The notes beneath the pieces are model-generated. The model made no database searches. It worked only from the letters and a program-made list of their open reading frames with translations, and was not told the origin of the DNA. Of a DNA stretch of 64,000 nt, positions 1 through 8,784 are shown in pieces. Made by a program: the position numbers and the translations under genes. Numbering within the stretch: position 1 is the first letter of the stretch; each line of letters starts with the position of its first letter. Location of the stretch: assembly GCA_900215285.1 (NCBI GenBank), contig OCMG01000003.1:248001-312000 (forward strand), read 5' to 3'. The stretch is from Ensifer adhaerens (GTDB lineage: Bacteria > Pseudomonadota > Alphaproteobacteria > Rhizobiales > Rhizobiaceae).

Positions 1-402
1 CCCGAAGACGACGGCAATGGCAATCGCTCCATAGACGGGAAAACCCTGGTTGACCCAGAGCACACCGATCATGGCGGACGCCAGTCCGCTCATCGAGCCG
101 ACGGAGAGGTCGATTTCACCGAGCAGCAGAACGCAGACGATACCGAGCGAGATGATGCCGACGGTGGCGCAGTCGAACAGCATGTTCACGAGGTTGTTCG
201 GCGCCAGATAGACCGGGTTCAGGATGCTGAAGACCGTCGAAATGATGATAAGGCCGAGCGCTACGGGAAGCATGCCGAGATCGCCCGAGCGGATGCGGTC
301 GATGGAGGCTTTGGCTGCGCCCAGCAGCGTATCGTTGTGGCGGACGCGCTCATCGCTGCGGTCGAGAGCGGCATTTTGTGCCTTGTTCATGTCTACGCTC
401 AT
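1..402 (-). CDS. Sugar ABC transporter permease, 3' part outside window
   Basis: Inner-membrane permease of a CUT2-type (ribose/xylose/fructose) importer. Only the N-terminal 134 residues are inside the window. They hold a hydrophilic N-terminus, then membrane segments and the motif LLLGEIDLSVGSMSGLAS, typical of RbsC/XylH/FrcC permeases (EIDLS loop). The ATG shares an ATGA overlap with the stop of the upstream ATPase gene, so the two are translationally coupled. A second ATG lies four codons in. It is the last visible gene of the binding protein-ATPase-permease operon. The substrate cannot be read from the sequence; a monosaccharide is inferred from the family. Confidence 0.9.
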   Translation of the reverse strand, partial: MSVDMNKAQNAALDRSDERVRHNDTLLGAAKASIDRIRSGDLGMLPVALGLIIISTVFSILNPVYLAPNNLVNMLFDCATVGIISLGIVCVLLLGEIDLSVGSMSGLASAMIGVLWVNQGFPVYGAIAIAVVFG

Positions 403-1220
403 GCGGACAACCCGCCTTTCTCATGACTTTCGGTCGCCTTGCGCTCCTGGCGGCGCGAAACGGCGTTTTCGGTCGCGCCTGTAATCGCGGCGACGAGTTC
501 CTGATTGGAGGCATCCGGCGTGAAAATGCCGTTGTTGCGTCCCAGGCGCAGCACGACAATTCTGTCGGCGACAGCGCGGACGTCTTCCATGTTGTGGCTG
601 ATGATGATGACGCCAAGGCCGCGATCGCGCACGCGCTCGATCAGGTTCAGGACCTCGGCCGTCTGCGCGACGCCGAGTGCTGCCGTCGGCTCGTCCAGCA
701 TGATGATCTTCGGATTGAGCAGCAGCGACCGGGCAATCGCGACCGTCTGGCGCTGGCCGCCGGAGAGTGAGGCGATCGGTTCACGCACGGAGGGAATGCG
801 GGCGGCGAGTTCCCTGAGAAGCGTCCAGGCCCGAACTTCCATACCGACCTCGTCGAGACCCCAGGGCGACATTTCATGGCCGAGGAAGAGATTGGCCACG
901 ACATCGAGGTTTTCGCACAGCGCGAGATCCTGGAAGACGGTAGCAATACCAAGTTCGAGTGCGGTGCCGGGGCTGTCGATGGCGACTTCGCGGCCGCAGA
1001 ATTCGACCGTGCCGGAGGATGGCAGATGCACGCCGGCGAGAATCTTGACGAGCGTTGACTTGCCCGCACCGTTATCGCCGACAAGCGCCACGACCTCGCC
1101 GGCCTTGACCTCCATGTCTATGTCGGTCAGCGCCGAGACCGCGCCGAAATTTTTCGATACCTTGGTCAGCTTGAGGATCGTCTCGCCCTTCTGGGGCAGG
1201 CCGCTTTGTTCTTGCGTCAT
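399..1220 (-). CDS. Sugar ABC transporter ATP-binding protein (single domain)
   Basis: Cytoplasmic ATPase energising the neighbouring sugar permease. It has 273 residues with one ABC domain: Walker A GDNGAGKS at about 48-55, signature LSGGQRQ near 152-158, Walker B IIMLDEP near 172-178 and the switch His near 209. Most CUT2 ATPases (RbsA, XylG) have two fused ABC domains of about 500 residues; the single-domain form resembles FrcA of rhizobial fructose transporters. I chose the ATG at 1220 because GAGGGAC precedes it by a few bases; the open frame runs further up into the intercistronic hairpin. The stop overlaps the permease start (ATGA). Confidence 0.9.
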   Translation of the reverse strand: MTQEQSGLPQKGETILKLTKVSKNFGAVSALTDIDMEVKAGEVVALVGDNGAGKSTLVKILAGVHLPSSGTVEFCGREVAIDSPGTALELGIATVFQDLALCENLDVVANLFLGHEMSPWGLDEVGMEVRAWTLLRELAARIPSVREPIASLSGGQRQTVAIARSLLLNPKIIMLDEPTAALGVAQTAEVLNLIERVRDRGLGVIIISHNMEDVRAVADRIVVLRLGRNNGIFTPDASNQELVAAITGATENAVSRRQERKATESHEKGGLSA

Positions 1221-1242
1221 GAATAGTCCCTCGGAAACGGGT

Positions 1243-1277
1243 GAAGTGCCCGGCCGATAATACCGGCCGGGCACTTC
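1243..1277 (-). terminator. Intercistronic hairpin after the binding-protein gene
   Basis: Perfect 14-bp inverted repeat (1243-1256 and 1264-1277) with a 7-base loop, between the binding-protein stop and the ATPase start. There is no T-run after it in the minus direction, so it is more likely a partial terminator or an mRNA-stability hairpin. Such hairpins commonly give the binding protein a higher level than the ATPase and permease. Confidence 0.7.
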
Positions 1278-1288
1278 CTTGGGAGGAA

Positions 1289-2335
1289 TTACTTGATAAT
1301 TCCGAGCTTCTTGCAATCGGCTGCATATTCGCCGGTGCAGACTTCTTCGGGCGTCTGGATCTTCTTGTCGAAAATCTCGGCCTTGATGTTTTCCTGCGTC
1401 ACGACAGCCGGCACGAAGAGCTGCGACGGCGTGTTGTAAAGCGTCGTCTTCGCTTCCGGCTTCTCGCCCTTGATCAGCTGAACCGCGACGTTGGCGGCAG
1501 CAGCAGCGACGATTTCCGAAGGCTTGGAGATCGTGTTGTACTGGTCGCCCGCGATGATCAGCTGGAGCGCCGCGATCGTCGCGTCATTGCCCGTGACCGG
1601 CGGAACCGGCTTCACGCCGGCAGCCTTGAAGGCGGCAATCGCGCCGCCGCCGGTGCCGTCATTGGCGGCCACGACGCCCTTGATCTGGTTGCCGAAGCGG
1701 GTGATCTGGCCGGCGGCCCATTCCTGCGCCTTCGGCGGCGCCCATTCCGGCGTGTCGTATTCGGCGAGCGTCTTGTAGCCGGATTCCTTCAGGCCGCGAT
1801 GAATGCCATCACGAATGAGGCCGGCGGCGGCGTCGGTCGGCGAGCCGTTGATTTCAAGCAAGCCCGAACCTTCCGCAACGCCTGTCTTCTTGAGATGGTC
1901 GACCAGCGACTTGGTGATGGCGTAACCAATGCCTTCGTTGTCGAACGAGATGTAGAAATCGGCCGGCTGGCTCGGGATCGGACGGTCATAGGCGACCACC
2001 TTCACGCCCTGCGAATGCGCGATCTCGACGAGGCCTGCAGCTGCGGCGGAATCGACCGGGTCAAGGACGATGACCTTGGCGCCCTGGGTGATGACCGAAT
2101 TGAACTGCTGCTGCTGGAGCGAAGCATCCGCATTGGCGTTCTGATAGATAACGGTGCACTTGGCGCAGAGTTTGGCCATCTCGGCCTTGAAGCCGGGGTA
2201 GTCGTGCTGCTCGTAGCGCGTCGATGCCTGGTCGGGCATCAGGAAGGCAACGGTTGCCGCATCGTCGGCGCGGGCAACACCGGCAAATGCCAGGCCAAAT
2301 GCTACCGAAGCCATCATAAGGTTACGATATTTCAT
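1289..2335 (-). CDS. Periplasmic sugar-binding protein
   Basis: Substrate-binding protein of the CUT2-type importer; 348 residues, periplasmic. The signal peptide is MKYRNLMMASVAFGLAFAGVARA, with a signal peptidase I site after ARA. The mature protein is a periplasmic-binding-protein-like domain of the RbsB/XylF type, with blocks such as VIVLDPVDSAAAAGLVEIA and VVAYDRPIP. Two Cys pairs (LCAKC, and near the C-terminus VCTGEYAADC) could form disulfides in the periplasm. The ATG is preceded by GGAGGAG. It is first gene of the operon and divergent from a LacI-type regulator. The exact sugar is unknown; a pentose or hexose is inferred from the family. Confidence 0.92.
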   Translation of the reverse strand: MKYRNLMMASVAFGLAFAGVARADDAATVAFLMPDQASTRYEQHDYPGFKAEMAKLCAKCTVIYQNANADASLQQQQFNSVITQGAKVIVLDPVDSAAAAGLVEIAHSQGVKVVAYDRPIPSQPADFYISFDNEGIGYAITKSLVDHLKKTGVAEGSGLLEINGSPTDAAAGLIRDGIHRGLKESGYKTLAEYDTPEWAPPKAQEWAAGQITRFGNQIKGVVAANDGTGGGAIAAFKAAGVKPVPPVTGNDATIAALQLIIAGDQYNTISKPSEIVAAAAANVAVQLIKGEKPEAKTTLYNTPSQLFVPAVVTQENIKAEIFDKKIQTPEEVCTGEYAADCKKLGIIK

Positions 2336-2489
2336 AGTCTCCTCCTTCGACGCCGGTAAGCACCCGGCAATAGGAATCCCGTGGGCCGCCGAATATGTCC
2401 GAAGGGGAAGAGCAAAACGAAGGCGTTGCCGCCACCGTTCGCGTCTCAACTCGAATGCTCCTCCCGCGTCAACCTTTATCCGGTCGATC

Positions 2490-2529
2490 TGCTTCATCGA
2501 TGTTGCGCAGTTGCTCAATCGATGAAGCA
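2490..2529. promoter_or_regulatory. Candidate operator in the divergent sugar-ABC / LacI spacer
   Basis: A perfect 12-bp inverted repeat (TGCTTCATCGAT at 2490-2501 and its complement at 2518-2529) lies between the binding-protein gene and the LacI-type gene. Each arm carries an ATCGAT core like the central CG palindrome of LacI-family operators. It is placed to control both divergent transcripts. Binding by the adjacent regulator is inference. Confidence 0.55.
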
Positions 2530-2589
2530 TCAATTGTCAGCTTCCTCGTTTAATGTCAAGGTGGATGAAATTGGGGAGGGAAAATTTTC

Positions 2590-3612
2590 GTGAGTCGACA
2601 CAAGCAGGCCAAGCGAACCACGATCTATGACCTGGCGCATCTTGCCGGCACCTCGGCAAGCGCTGTCAGCGCGGTTTTGAATGGCAACTGGCGGAAGCGG
2701 CGCATCAGCAGCCAGCTGGCCGAGAAGATCACCCGCATCGCCGAGGAGCAGGGCTATGCGCTGAACATGCAGGCCAGCCTGCTTCGGCGTGAGAAGTCCA
2801 AGATCATCGGCATGATCGTGCCCAAATACGATAACCGGTATTTTGGCTCGATTGTCGAACTCTTCGAGGCGATGGCCCGCGAGCGCGGACTGTTTCCCAT
2901 CATCACCTGCACGCGACGCGATCCCGCACTGGAGATCGAGGCCGCTCGGACCATGCTGTCCTACCAATGCGACTGGATGGTTGCGACCGGGGCGACCGAT
3001 CCGGACCGCATTACCGAAATCTGCGCCGCAGCCGGCGTCGGCAGTCTCAATCTCGATCTGCCTGGCAAGCGCGCGCCCTCCGTGATTTCGGACAACTATG
3101 CGGGCGCAAAAGAGCTTACGCTGCGGGTCCTGAAGAAATGTGCGGCACGCTTCGGGAGCAAGGAACCGCTTCTCTTCGTCGGCGGTCGGGGCGCGGACCA
3201 TAACACGAGCGAGCGACTGCGCGGCTTCCGGGACGCACATGCGGCGTTTGGCGTGCAGGTCGACGAGCAACATCTGCTGGCCTGCGGATACGCCCCCGAC
3301 AAGGCGGAAGGCGCGTTACGCGATCTGATGAATCGCGGGGAGGACCTGCCGCGAGGCCTCTTCGTCAATTCGACGATCTCGCTGGAGGGCGTCATGCGCT
3401 GGATGACCGAAACGGGGCATTACGGCGACAAACAGCCAGTCATGGGCTGCTTCGACTGGGATCCTTTTGTAGCCCTTCTCGGTCACGACATCGAGATGGT
3501 CCGTCAGGATGTGCCGGCTATGCTGAACGAGGTCTTCAAGATCATCGACAGCGGCAGCGCCGAGAAGCCGCTGACGGAAATTCCTCCGATTTTTATCGGC
3601 CAGACCTTTTAA
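2590..3612 (+). CDS. LacI-family transcriptional regulator
   Basis: DNA-binding regulator of 340 residues. The N-terminal LacI helix-turn-helix (TIYDLAHLAGTSASAVSAVL, about 11-30, with hinge NMQASLLRREKSKIIG) is followed by a periplasmic-binding-protein-like effector domain to the C-terminus. The start is GTG with GGGAGG about ten bases upstream. It is transcribed divergently from the sugar ABC operon, so it most likely senses the transported sugar or a derivative and represses that operon. The inverted repeat in the 254-base spacer is a candidate operator. Family assignment is secure; the ligand is unknown. Confidence 0.9.
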   Translation: MSRHKQAKRTTIYDLAHLAGTSASAVSAVLNGNWRKRRISSQLAEKITRIAEEQGYALNMQASLLRREKSKIIGMIVPKYDNRYFGSIVELFEAMARERGLFPIITCTRRDPALEIEAARTMLSYQCDWMVATGATDPDRITEICAAAGVGSLNLDLPGKRAPSVISDNYAGAKELTLRVLKKCAARFGSKEPLLFVGGRGADHNTSERLRGFRDAHAAFGVQVDEQHLLACGYAPDKAEGALRDLMNRGEDLPRGLFVNSTISLEGVMRWMTETGHYGDKQPVMGCFDWDPFVALLGHDIEMVRQDVPAMLNEVFKIIDSGSAEKPLTEIPPIFIGQTF

Positions 3613-3635
3613 TCCGCTGATATTTCCCCGGCCCG

Positions 3636-3660
3636 AGCTGCAAGGGCGCGGCCTTGCCGG
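3636..3660. terminator. Weak hairpin between convergent genes
   Basis: In the 93-base spacer between the LacI gene and the convergent permease gene there is a short GC-rich inverted repeat (GCAAGG...CCTTGC). It has no T-run. It may help end both transcripts; support is limited to the symmetry and the position. Confidence 0.3.
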
Positions 3661-3705
3661 CTTTCGGCACGCCCCGTTCCGGATTGCTGGCTTGAGGGCG
3701 GGTTC

Positions 3706-4548
3706 TCAATGCGCGGATTGCTGCTTGGCGCGAGTGACGATCTGCGTCGGGTTGACGAATTGCAGGGCGATGACCAGCCAGACCAGCGTAGTGACCATGT
3801 AGATGACTGCCATGGCGTCTATGGACTGCGAGGCTCGCACGCCGGAGGCGAAGACGGCGTAATAAAGCGAGACCACCAGGGTCTGCGTCGTTGGGCCGGC
3901 CACGAGGAAGGTGAGCTCGAACATGGCAAGCGCCCTGACCAGAACGAGGAGCAGCGCGGCCAGCATGCCCGGCAGGAGAAGCGGGAACAGGATGCGCAGG
4001 AAGAGGCTCGTCGTCCCTGCCCCGAAGACGCGCGCGGCAGCCTCGATGCGCGGATCGATCTGCTCGATGAAGGGGATCATCACCAGCACGACGAAGGGGA
4101 ATGACGGCACGAGGTTGATCAGCACCACGCCCCAGAACGTGCCGCCGAGCCCGAACTGGTAGAGCACGGTTGCGAGCGGAATGCCGTAGGTCAGCGTCGG
4201 AATGAGCAGCGGCAACAGGAAGAGGAGAACGACGATCTTCTTGCCGGGAAAGTCACGCCGCGCCAGCGCGTAGGCCGTCACGACACCGAGCAGGCCCGAC
4301 AGGATCGTCACGGTGAAGACGATCTCGAAAGTCACCAGCACGACATCGGAGAGCTGGAACTCGCTCCACGCGTCGAAATACCAGCGCGTCGTCCAGCCGG
4401 CCGGAAGCCAGGTTCCCAGCCAGCGCGTGGCGAAGGAATTGACGATCACCACGGCTATCACCGCTGCGAGGTTGAGGACAAATAGGCCGGCGACGGCCCA
4501 GATGGCGAAGCGCCAGATTTTCGAGGTGAGGCCCTTGTCACGGATCAT
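3706..4548 (-). CDS. PotC-type ABC transporter permease
   Basis: Inner-membrane permease of 280 residues with about six hydrophobic segments. The binding-protein-dependent transport motif (EAAARVFGAGTTSLFLRILFPLLLPG, about 165-190) contacts the ATPase. It belongs to the family of spermidine/putrescine, iron and thiamine permeases (PotC-like). It is the last gene of a four-gene minus-strand operon: binding protein, ATPase, permease, permease. Only five bases separate it from the stop of the other permease. The genomic link to hexuronate genes suggests that the substrate may not be a polyamine. Confidence 0.9.
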   Translation of the reverse strand: MIRDKGLTSKIWRFAIWAVAGLFVLNLAAVIAVVIVNSFATRWLGTWLPAGWTTRWYFDAWSEFQLSDVVLVTFEIVFTVTILSGLLGVVTAYALARRDFPGKKIVVLLFLLPLLIPTLTYGIPLATVLYQFGLGGTFWGVVLINLVPSFPFVVLVMIPFIEQIDPRIEAAARVFGAGTTSLFLRILFPLLLPGMLAALLLVLVRALAMFELTFLVAGPTTQTLVVSLYYAVFASGVRASQSIDAMAVIYMVTTLVWLVIALQFVNPTQIVTRAKQQSAH

Positions 4549-4553
4549 CGGAA

Positions 4554-5432
4554 TCAGCCTTTCGTGCCGCCGGCAGGGCCGCGATAGAAGAGGGATCGTC
4601 CGGCCAGAACCAGCACGACCACGACAAGTTCGACGCCACCCATGATGAGCGCGATCGCCGAGCCCATGGAGTGATCGTATTGTTCAAAGGCCGCCTGATA
4701 GGCCGCAATCGAAATGACGCGCGTCGGGCCGGCAGGTGCGCCAAGTAGAACGGCAGAGGGAAAGACCGCATAGGCCTGCACGAAGGACAGGCAGAAGGTG
4801 ACGGCAAGCCCCGGCACCAGCAGCGGCAGGAAGATGCGCTGAAACCGCTGCCGTGGCCCCGCTCCCAGCGTCGCCGCCGCCTGTTCGATGGCCGGATCGA
4901 TGCCGGAGACATAGGAGAGCGTCAGCAGGAAGGCGAAGGGAAAGCCGGTGATCAGCAGCGAGGCGAAGACGCCCCAATAGTTGTTGGTGAGCTTCAGCGG
5001 TTCATGCAGGATGCCGAGCAGCATCAGCGTGTGATTGAACCAGCCGCGGGGCCCGAGGAATGTCAGCAATCCATCGGCGACGAAAACGGTTCCGAGCGTG
5101 ATCGGCAGGACGAGGATTGTGGTCAGCAGCCGCTGCCGGCGCATGAGCCGGACACGGAATGCGATCGGCACGGCGAGCGCGAGGTTGACGACGGTCACCG
5201 GCAGGGCCAGCCACAGGGTCGCGGCGATGGTGCCGTATTGATAGGGATCACTGAAGAACTTCGCATAGTTCGCATACCAGGCGCCATCCTTCGGTCGCAG
5301 CGAGTCGATCACGCCGAAGGCGAAGGGATAGACGAAGAGCGCGAGGATGAAGATGAGCCCCGGCAGGATCAGCAGCGTCGTGCCATCCAGCCCCTGCGCT
5401 GCAAGCCGGCTGCGAAGCGAGGGCGCGCTCAT
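4554..5432 (-). CDS. PotB-type ABC transporter permease
   Basis: First permease of the PotABCD-type importer; 292 residues, about six membrane segments. The cytoplasmic EAA-type loop reads IEQAAATLGAGPRQRFQRIF, followed by LPLLVPG. Its ATG overlaps the stop of the ATPase gene (ATGA), indicating coupled translation. With the next permease it would form a heterodimeric channel. The N-terminus ([17 protein letters not shown]) is cytoplasmic and has no signal peptide. Function as a permease is secure; the substrate is not. Confidence 0.9.
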   Translation of the reverse strand: MSAPSLRSRLAAQGLDGTTLLILPGLIFILALFVYPFAFGVIDSLRPKDGAWYANYAKFFSDPYQYGTIAATLWLALPVTVVNLALAVPIAFRVRLMRRQRLLTTILVLPITLGTVFVADGLLTFLGPRGWFNHTLMLLGILHEPLKLTNNYWGVFASLLITGFPFAFLLTLSYVSGIDPAIEQAAATLGAGPRQRFQRIFLPLLVPGLAVTFCLSFVQAYAVFPSAVLLGAPAGPTRVISIAAYQAAFEQYDHSMGSAIALIMGGVELVVVVLVLAGRSLFYRGPAGGTKG

Positions 5433-6547
5433 GCCGCGTCTTCCCGGAAGATCAGGGCACGACCAGGCGCGGGCGACAAATAGGCCGAAGCGCCGCGCGC
5501 CAGCGGCTCGTCGGCGCGGAAATAAAGCTCTGCCCCTGCAGCTGTGCGCGCCAGCCCGAAGAAGGCGCGACCGCGATATTCGATGCTGACGACGGTGGCG
5601 GCAATGCCGTTGCCCGTGGCGCTTGCGACCAGATCCTCGGGGCGAATGGCCAGCACGGCGCTCTGTCCGGCCTGCAGGCTTTCGCGCGCGAGCCCCTGGA
5701 ACCGGCTGCCATCGACCTCAATTTCGGCCTCATCGCCCGAAACCGAGACGATCCGGCCCGGCATGCGGGTGCGGAAGCCCATGAAATCGGCGACGGTGAG
5801 ATTGACCGGCCGCTGATAGAGCTCCTCCGGCGTGCCGATCTGCTGGATATTACCCTGGCTCATGACGACGATGCGGTCGGCAAGCGACAGCGCCTCATCC
5901 TGGTCGTGCGTCACATAGATGGTGGTGGAGCCGATCTGGTCGTGAATGGCGCGGATTTCGGCGCGCATTTCCAGACGCAGCTTGGCGTCGAGATTGGACA
6001 GCGGTTCGTCCATGAGGACGATGGGCGGGCGGATGACGATGGCGCGGGCAATGGCCACACGCTGCTGCTGGCCGCCGGAGAGTTGTCCCGGCAACTTGTC
6101 CGCCTGGCTTTCCAGCCGCACCATGGCGAGCGCGTCGCGAATGCGCTTCTCGGCCTCCGGTCCCTTGATGCCCTGCATGGCAAGGCCGAAGCCGACATTC
6201 TTGCGCACGCTCATATGCGGAAACAATGCATAGCTCTGGAAAACCATGCCGAAACCACGCTTCTCCGGCTCCAGTTGGTCGATGCGGCGACCGCCCAGAC
6301 GGATTTCGCCGCCGGTGAGTTCCAGCAGGCCGGCAATACAGTTCAGCGCTGTCGACTTGCCGCAGCCGGAAGGCCCGAGCAATGCGATGAACTCGCCGGG
6401 CTCGATGGCGAGATCGATCCCCGCCAGCGCATTATAGGCACCGAAGGACCGGCGCAGTCCGTCCAGTTCAAGACGTCCGCCAATGCGCGATGCGCTCAAT
6501 CCCGACGCACCTGATGCCGGACTCGCATGTTCTGCCACTGCGTTCAC
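5429..6547 (-). CDS. PotA-type ABC transporter ATP-binding protein
   Basis: ATPase of the PotABCD-type importer, about 372 residues. Walker A GPSGCGKS lies near 58-65, signature LSGGQQQR near 156-163 and Walker B IVLMDEP near 176-182; a C-terminal TOBE/OB regulatory domain follows, as usual for PotA, FbpC and UgpC. I chose the GTG at 6547 because GGAG sits six bases upstream; the frame stays open further upstream through a palindromic repeat, which is unlikely to be coding. It overlaps the following permease by four bases. An N-terminal stretch of about 25 residues precedes the usual family start. Confidence 0.88.
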   Translation of the reverse strand: MNAVAEHASPASGASGLSASRIGGRLELDGLRRSFGAYNALAGIDLAIEPGEFIALLGPSGCGKSTALNCIAGLLELTGGEIRLGGRRIDQLEPEKRGFGMVFQSYALFPHMSVRKNVGFGLAMQGIKGPEAEKRIRDALAMVRLESQADKLPGQLSGGQQQRVAIARAIVIRPPIVLMDEPLSNLDAKLRLEMRAEIRAIHDQIGSTTIYVTHDQDEALSLADRIVVMSQGNIQQIGTPEELYQRPVNLTVADFMGFRTRMPGRIVSVSGDEAEIEVDGSRFQGLARESLQAGQSAVLAIRPEDLVASATGNGIAATVVSIEYRGRAFFGLARTAAGAELYFRADEPLARGASAYLSPAPGRALIFREDAA

Positions 6548-6570
6548 TCTCTGCTCCACTCCGAATAGAA

Positions 6571-6653
6571 AGGCGATGCGGACAGGAGCCCGCATCGCTT
6601 TGTTTTGACGCAATTCCGGACGGGAAACCGGTTCCTGCTTTTCCTGGAATTGC
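6571..6653. repeat. Palindromic intergenic mosaic element, copy 1
   Basis: Two hairpins in tandem in the 118-base gap between the binding-protein and ATPase genes. Hairpin one has 9-bp arms at 6573-6581 and 6590-6598. After TTTGTTTTG comes hairpin two, with outer arms GCAATTCC (6610-6617) and GGAATTGC (6646-6653) and an inner GGGAAACCGGTTCC palindrome. The second hairpin and the T-rich linker recur at 50438-50527, whereas the first hairpin differs. I read this as a rhizobial-type intergenic mosaic repeat. Confidence 0.75.
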
Positions 6654-6665
6654 TTCGACTTCCAA

Positions 6666-7841
6666 TCAGCCCTTCTTGGAGCCGATTTTCTCGTCCCAGA
6701 TGCGGAAGGCTTCCACCATCTGCTTCGGCTGAAGTGGCACTTCCAGCGGGTTGTTGGCGATCCAGTCTGCATATTCGGGACGGCCGAACTGCTTGATCGT
6801 GTCCTGGCTCGCCTGCGGCGCCATATCCAGCGGCACATCCTTGACTGCAGGACCCGGATAGAAATATCCGGCGTCATAGGCGATGGCCTGCTGCTTCGGC
6901 TGCAGGATGAAGTTCAGCACATCCATCAGTACGGCGACCTTCTCGTCTGCCACGCCCTTCGGTACGACAGCGTAATGCGCGTCCGTGACCCAGTGGAAAC
7001 CATCGAGCTTGGCGACCTTGGCTTCCGCCGGCACGATGCCGAGCGCACGCGGGTTTATGTCCCAGCCGGTGGTCGAGACCATCATGTCGCGGGTGCCTTC
7101 GCCGAGTTCCTTGCAGACCTGCGTCGTGCCGCTCGGATAGTATTCAATGTTTTCGCCAAGCGCCGCCAGATATTCCCAGGTCTTCGCCCAGCCATTGGTC
7201 GGGTCGAGCGGATCCTTGTCGCCGAGCAGATAGGGCAGGCCCATCAGGAAGGTACGGCCGGGGCCGGAATTGGCGGGGCGAGCATAGATGAAGCGGTTCT
7301 TGTTCTGCTTCGCCCAGTCCATCAGCTCCTGCGCATTCTTCGGCGGGGTCTTGACCTTGTCGGGCATGTATTCGAGAAGCGGACCGGACGGATAATAGGT
7401 GACGACAACACCCTGATCCTTGGCGAGCGCCTGCATCTTCCAGGCCTGCGGGATATAGATCTTTTCCAGATCAGGAAGGTCTGCCTTGTGCGAGCCAAGG
7501 TCGAGCCAGAGGCCCTGATCGAGGCCTGCTGAGAGCGCATCCGTGCCGGTCAGCACGAGATCGATATCAACCTTGCCCGCGGTCTGCTGCGCCTTGATCT
7601 TGCCCGGCAGTTCCGGCGCCGGCGCCTTGGTGAATGCGAAGCGCGAGACCCACTCCGGCTTCTGCTTGGCATAGGCTTCGAACATGCCTTGCGTCAGCGC
7701 CAGATTGCCGGCCACGTCAGCCACCGTTATTGTGACGGGGCTTGCGGGCTTCTTGATTTCCGCGAGCAGGCGGCTGGGAAAGGATCCCAGGACAACCGCG
7801 CCGGCCGCGCCTCCGACAAATGTTCTACGCGAAATTTTCAT
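6666..7841 (-). CDS. Periplasmic solute-binding protein (PotD-like family 1)
   Basis: Extracellular solute-binding protein of 391 residues, first gene of the PotABCD-type operon. The N-terminus MKISRRTFVGGAAGAVVLGSF is a twin-arginine (Tat) signal with SRRTF, cleaved near RLLA-EIK, so the protein is probably folded before export. The mature part shows the family 1 architecture (YPSGTTQVCKELGEGTRDMMVSTTGWD near the hinge). The ATG follows GGAGGAG. It diverges from a GntR regulator which heads the uxuA-uxaC-uxuB genes, so a uronate, aldonate or oligouronide ligand is plausible. Polyamine, iron or thiamine binding cannot be excluded from sequence. Confidence 0.88.
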   Translation of the reverse strand: MKISRRTFVGGAAGAVVLGSFPSRLLAEIKKPASPVTITVADVAGNLALTQGMFEAYAKQKPEWVSRFAFTKAPAPELPGKIKAQQTAGKVDIDLVLTGTDALSAGLDQGLWLDLGSHKADLPDLEKIYIPQAWKMQALAKDQGVVVTYYPSGPLLEYMPDKVKTPPKNAQELMDWAKQNKNRFIYARPANSGPGRTFLMGLPYLLGDKDPLDPTNGWAKTWEYLAALGENIEYYPSGTTQVCKELGEGTRDMMVSTTGWDINPRALGIVPAEAKVAKLDGFHWVTDAHYAVVPKGVADEKVAVLMDVLNFILQPKQQAIAYDAGYFYPGPAVKDVPLDMAPQASQDTIKQFGRPEYADWIANNPLEVPLQPKQMVEAFRIWDEKIGSKKG

Positions 7842-7969
7842 GCTGGCTCCTCCATTTGTTTCAACGCCGGCACTGGGTGCCGCAATGATGAAATCGACTC
7901 CAAAACGATCTGAAATTCTCAGTCGGGCCCAACCTCCTCCGTCGTAGCCCTTGGCAAGTCTGCTTAACT

Positions 7970-7986
7970 GATATACTAGTACACTT
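7970..7986. promoter_or_regulatory. Candidate GntR operator between divergent operons
   Basis: The spacer 7842-8009 holds the palindrome TACTAGTA (7974-7981) inside an AT-rich stretch (GATATACTAGTACAC) about 30 bases before the GntR start. Short AT-rich palindromes near the start are usual targets of FCD-type GntR regulators. It could control both the transporter operon and the uronate genes. Inferred from symmetry and position only. Confidence 0.4.
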
Positions 7987-8009
7987 AACCCTGTCAACAG
8001 AGCCCTTTG

Positions 8010-8732
8010 ATGACACAGAACAGCCCTGTCTCCAGTTTCGACGATCCCTCCGCCGGCAAAAGGCCGGTTGGCCTCGTCCGCGTGACCACGGCGCGCGCCA
8101 TTTACGAGCGGCTGCACGCCGATATCTTGTCGTTGAAGATGCCGCCCGGCATGGCCTTACAGGAAAAGAAGATCGCCGAAGAATTCGGCGTCAGCCGCAC
8201 GCCTGTGCGCGAGGCCCTGCTGCGGCTGTCGGAAGGCGGGCTTGTCGATATCTACCCGCAGTCCGGGACCGTCGTGTCCCGCATTCCTGTTTCGGCCATT
8301 CCGGAGGCTGTTGTGGTGCGCAAGGCATTGGAATCGACCACGGTGGATAGAGCCACCGAAATCGCCGATTCCGCCGCCATTGCCCGGCTGGATGCCATCA
8401 TCACCCGCCAGCGCACCCGCTCGGCGCTCGGCGACACGTCCGGCTTTCACGAGGAAGACGAGGCCTTTCACGAGGCGATCACCCAGATCGCAGGCTATCC
8501 GGGCATCTGGACCATCCTCAAGTCGGTGAAGGTGCAGATCGACCGCGCGCGGCGCATCACGCTGCCAATCCTCGGGCGGATGGACAAGGTCATCCAGGAA
8601 CATGTCGACATCCGTGACGCCATTGCCGCCCATGATGCGGCAGCCGCCCGCGCGGCGATCCTGCATCACCTCAGCGCCGTCATTCCGGATGTCGCGGAAT
8701 TGCGCCTGAAACATCCGGACTACTTCCGGTAA
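8010..8732 (+). CDS. GntR-family regulator (FadR/FCD subfamily)
   Basis: DNA-binding regulator of 240 residues. A winged helix-turn-helix at about 30-95 (LQEKKIAEEFGVSRTPVREALLRLSEGGLV) is followed by an all-helical FCD ligand domain with the conserved acidic/His residues (FHEEDEAFHEAI, EHVDIRDAI, ILHHLSAV) that usually bind a metal and a carboxylate. The ATG at 8010 directly follows an in-frame TTG. It lies between the divergent PotABCD-type transporter and uxuA, so it probably represses one or both in the absence of a hexuronate-derived ligand, as UxuR and ExuR do in enterobacteria. The ligand is inferred. Confidence 0.9.
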   Translation: MTQNSPVSSFDDPSAGKRPVGLVRVTTARAIYERLHADILSLKMPPGMALQEKKIAEEFGVSRTPVREALLRLSEGGLVDIYPQSGTVVSRIPVSAIPEAVVVRKALESTTVDRATEIADSAAIARLDAIITRQRTRSALGDTSGFHEEDEAFHEAITQIAGYPGIWTILKSVKVQIDRARRITLPILGRMDKVIQEHVDIRDAIAAHDAAAARAAILHHLSAVIPDVAELRLKHPDYFR

Positions 8733-8784
8733 GCAGATTCGAACACAATAAGACAGGCAGGCCGAAAGGCGGGAGGAGACAACA

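Noticed and set aside
2381..2593. Small plus-strand frame in the LacI / sugar-ABC spacer
   Set aside because: It spans promoter and operator sequence, has no Shine-Dalgarno, and its translation has no recognisable features.
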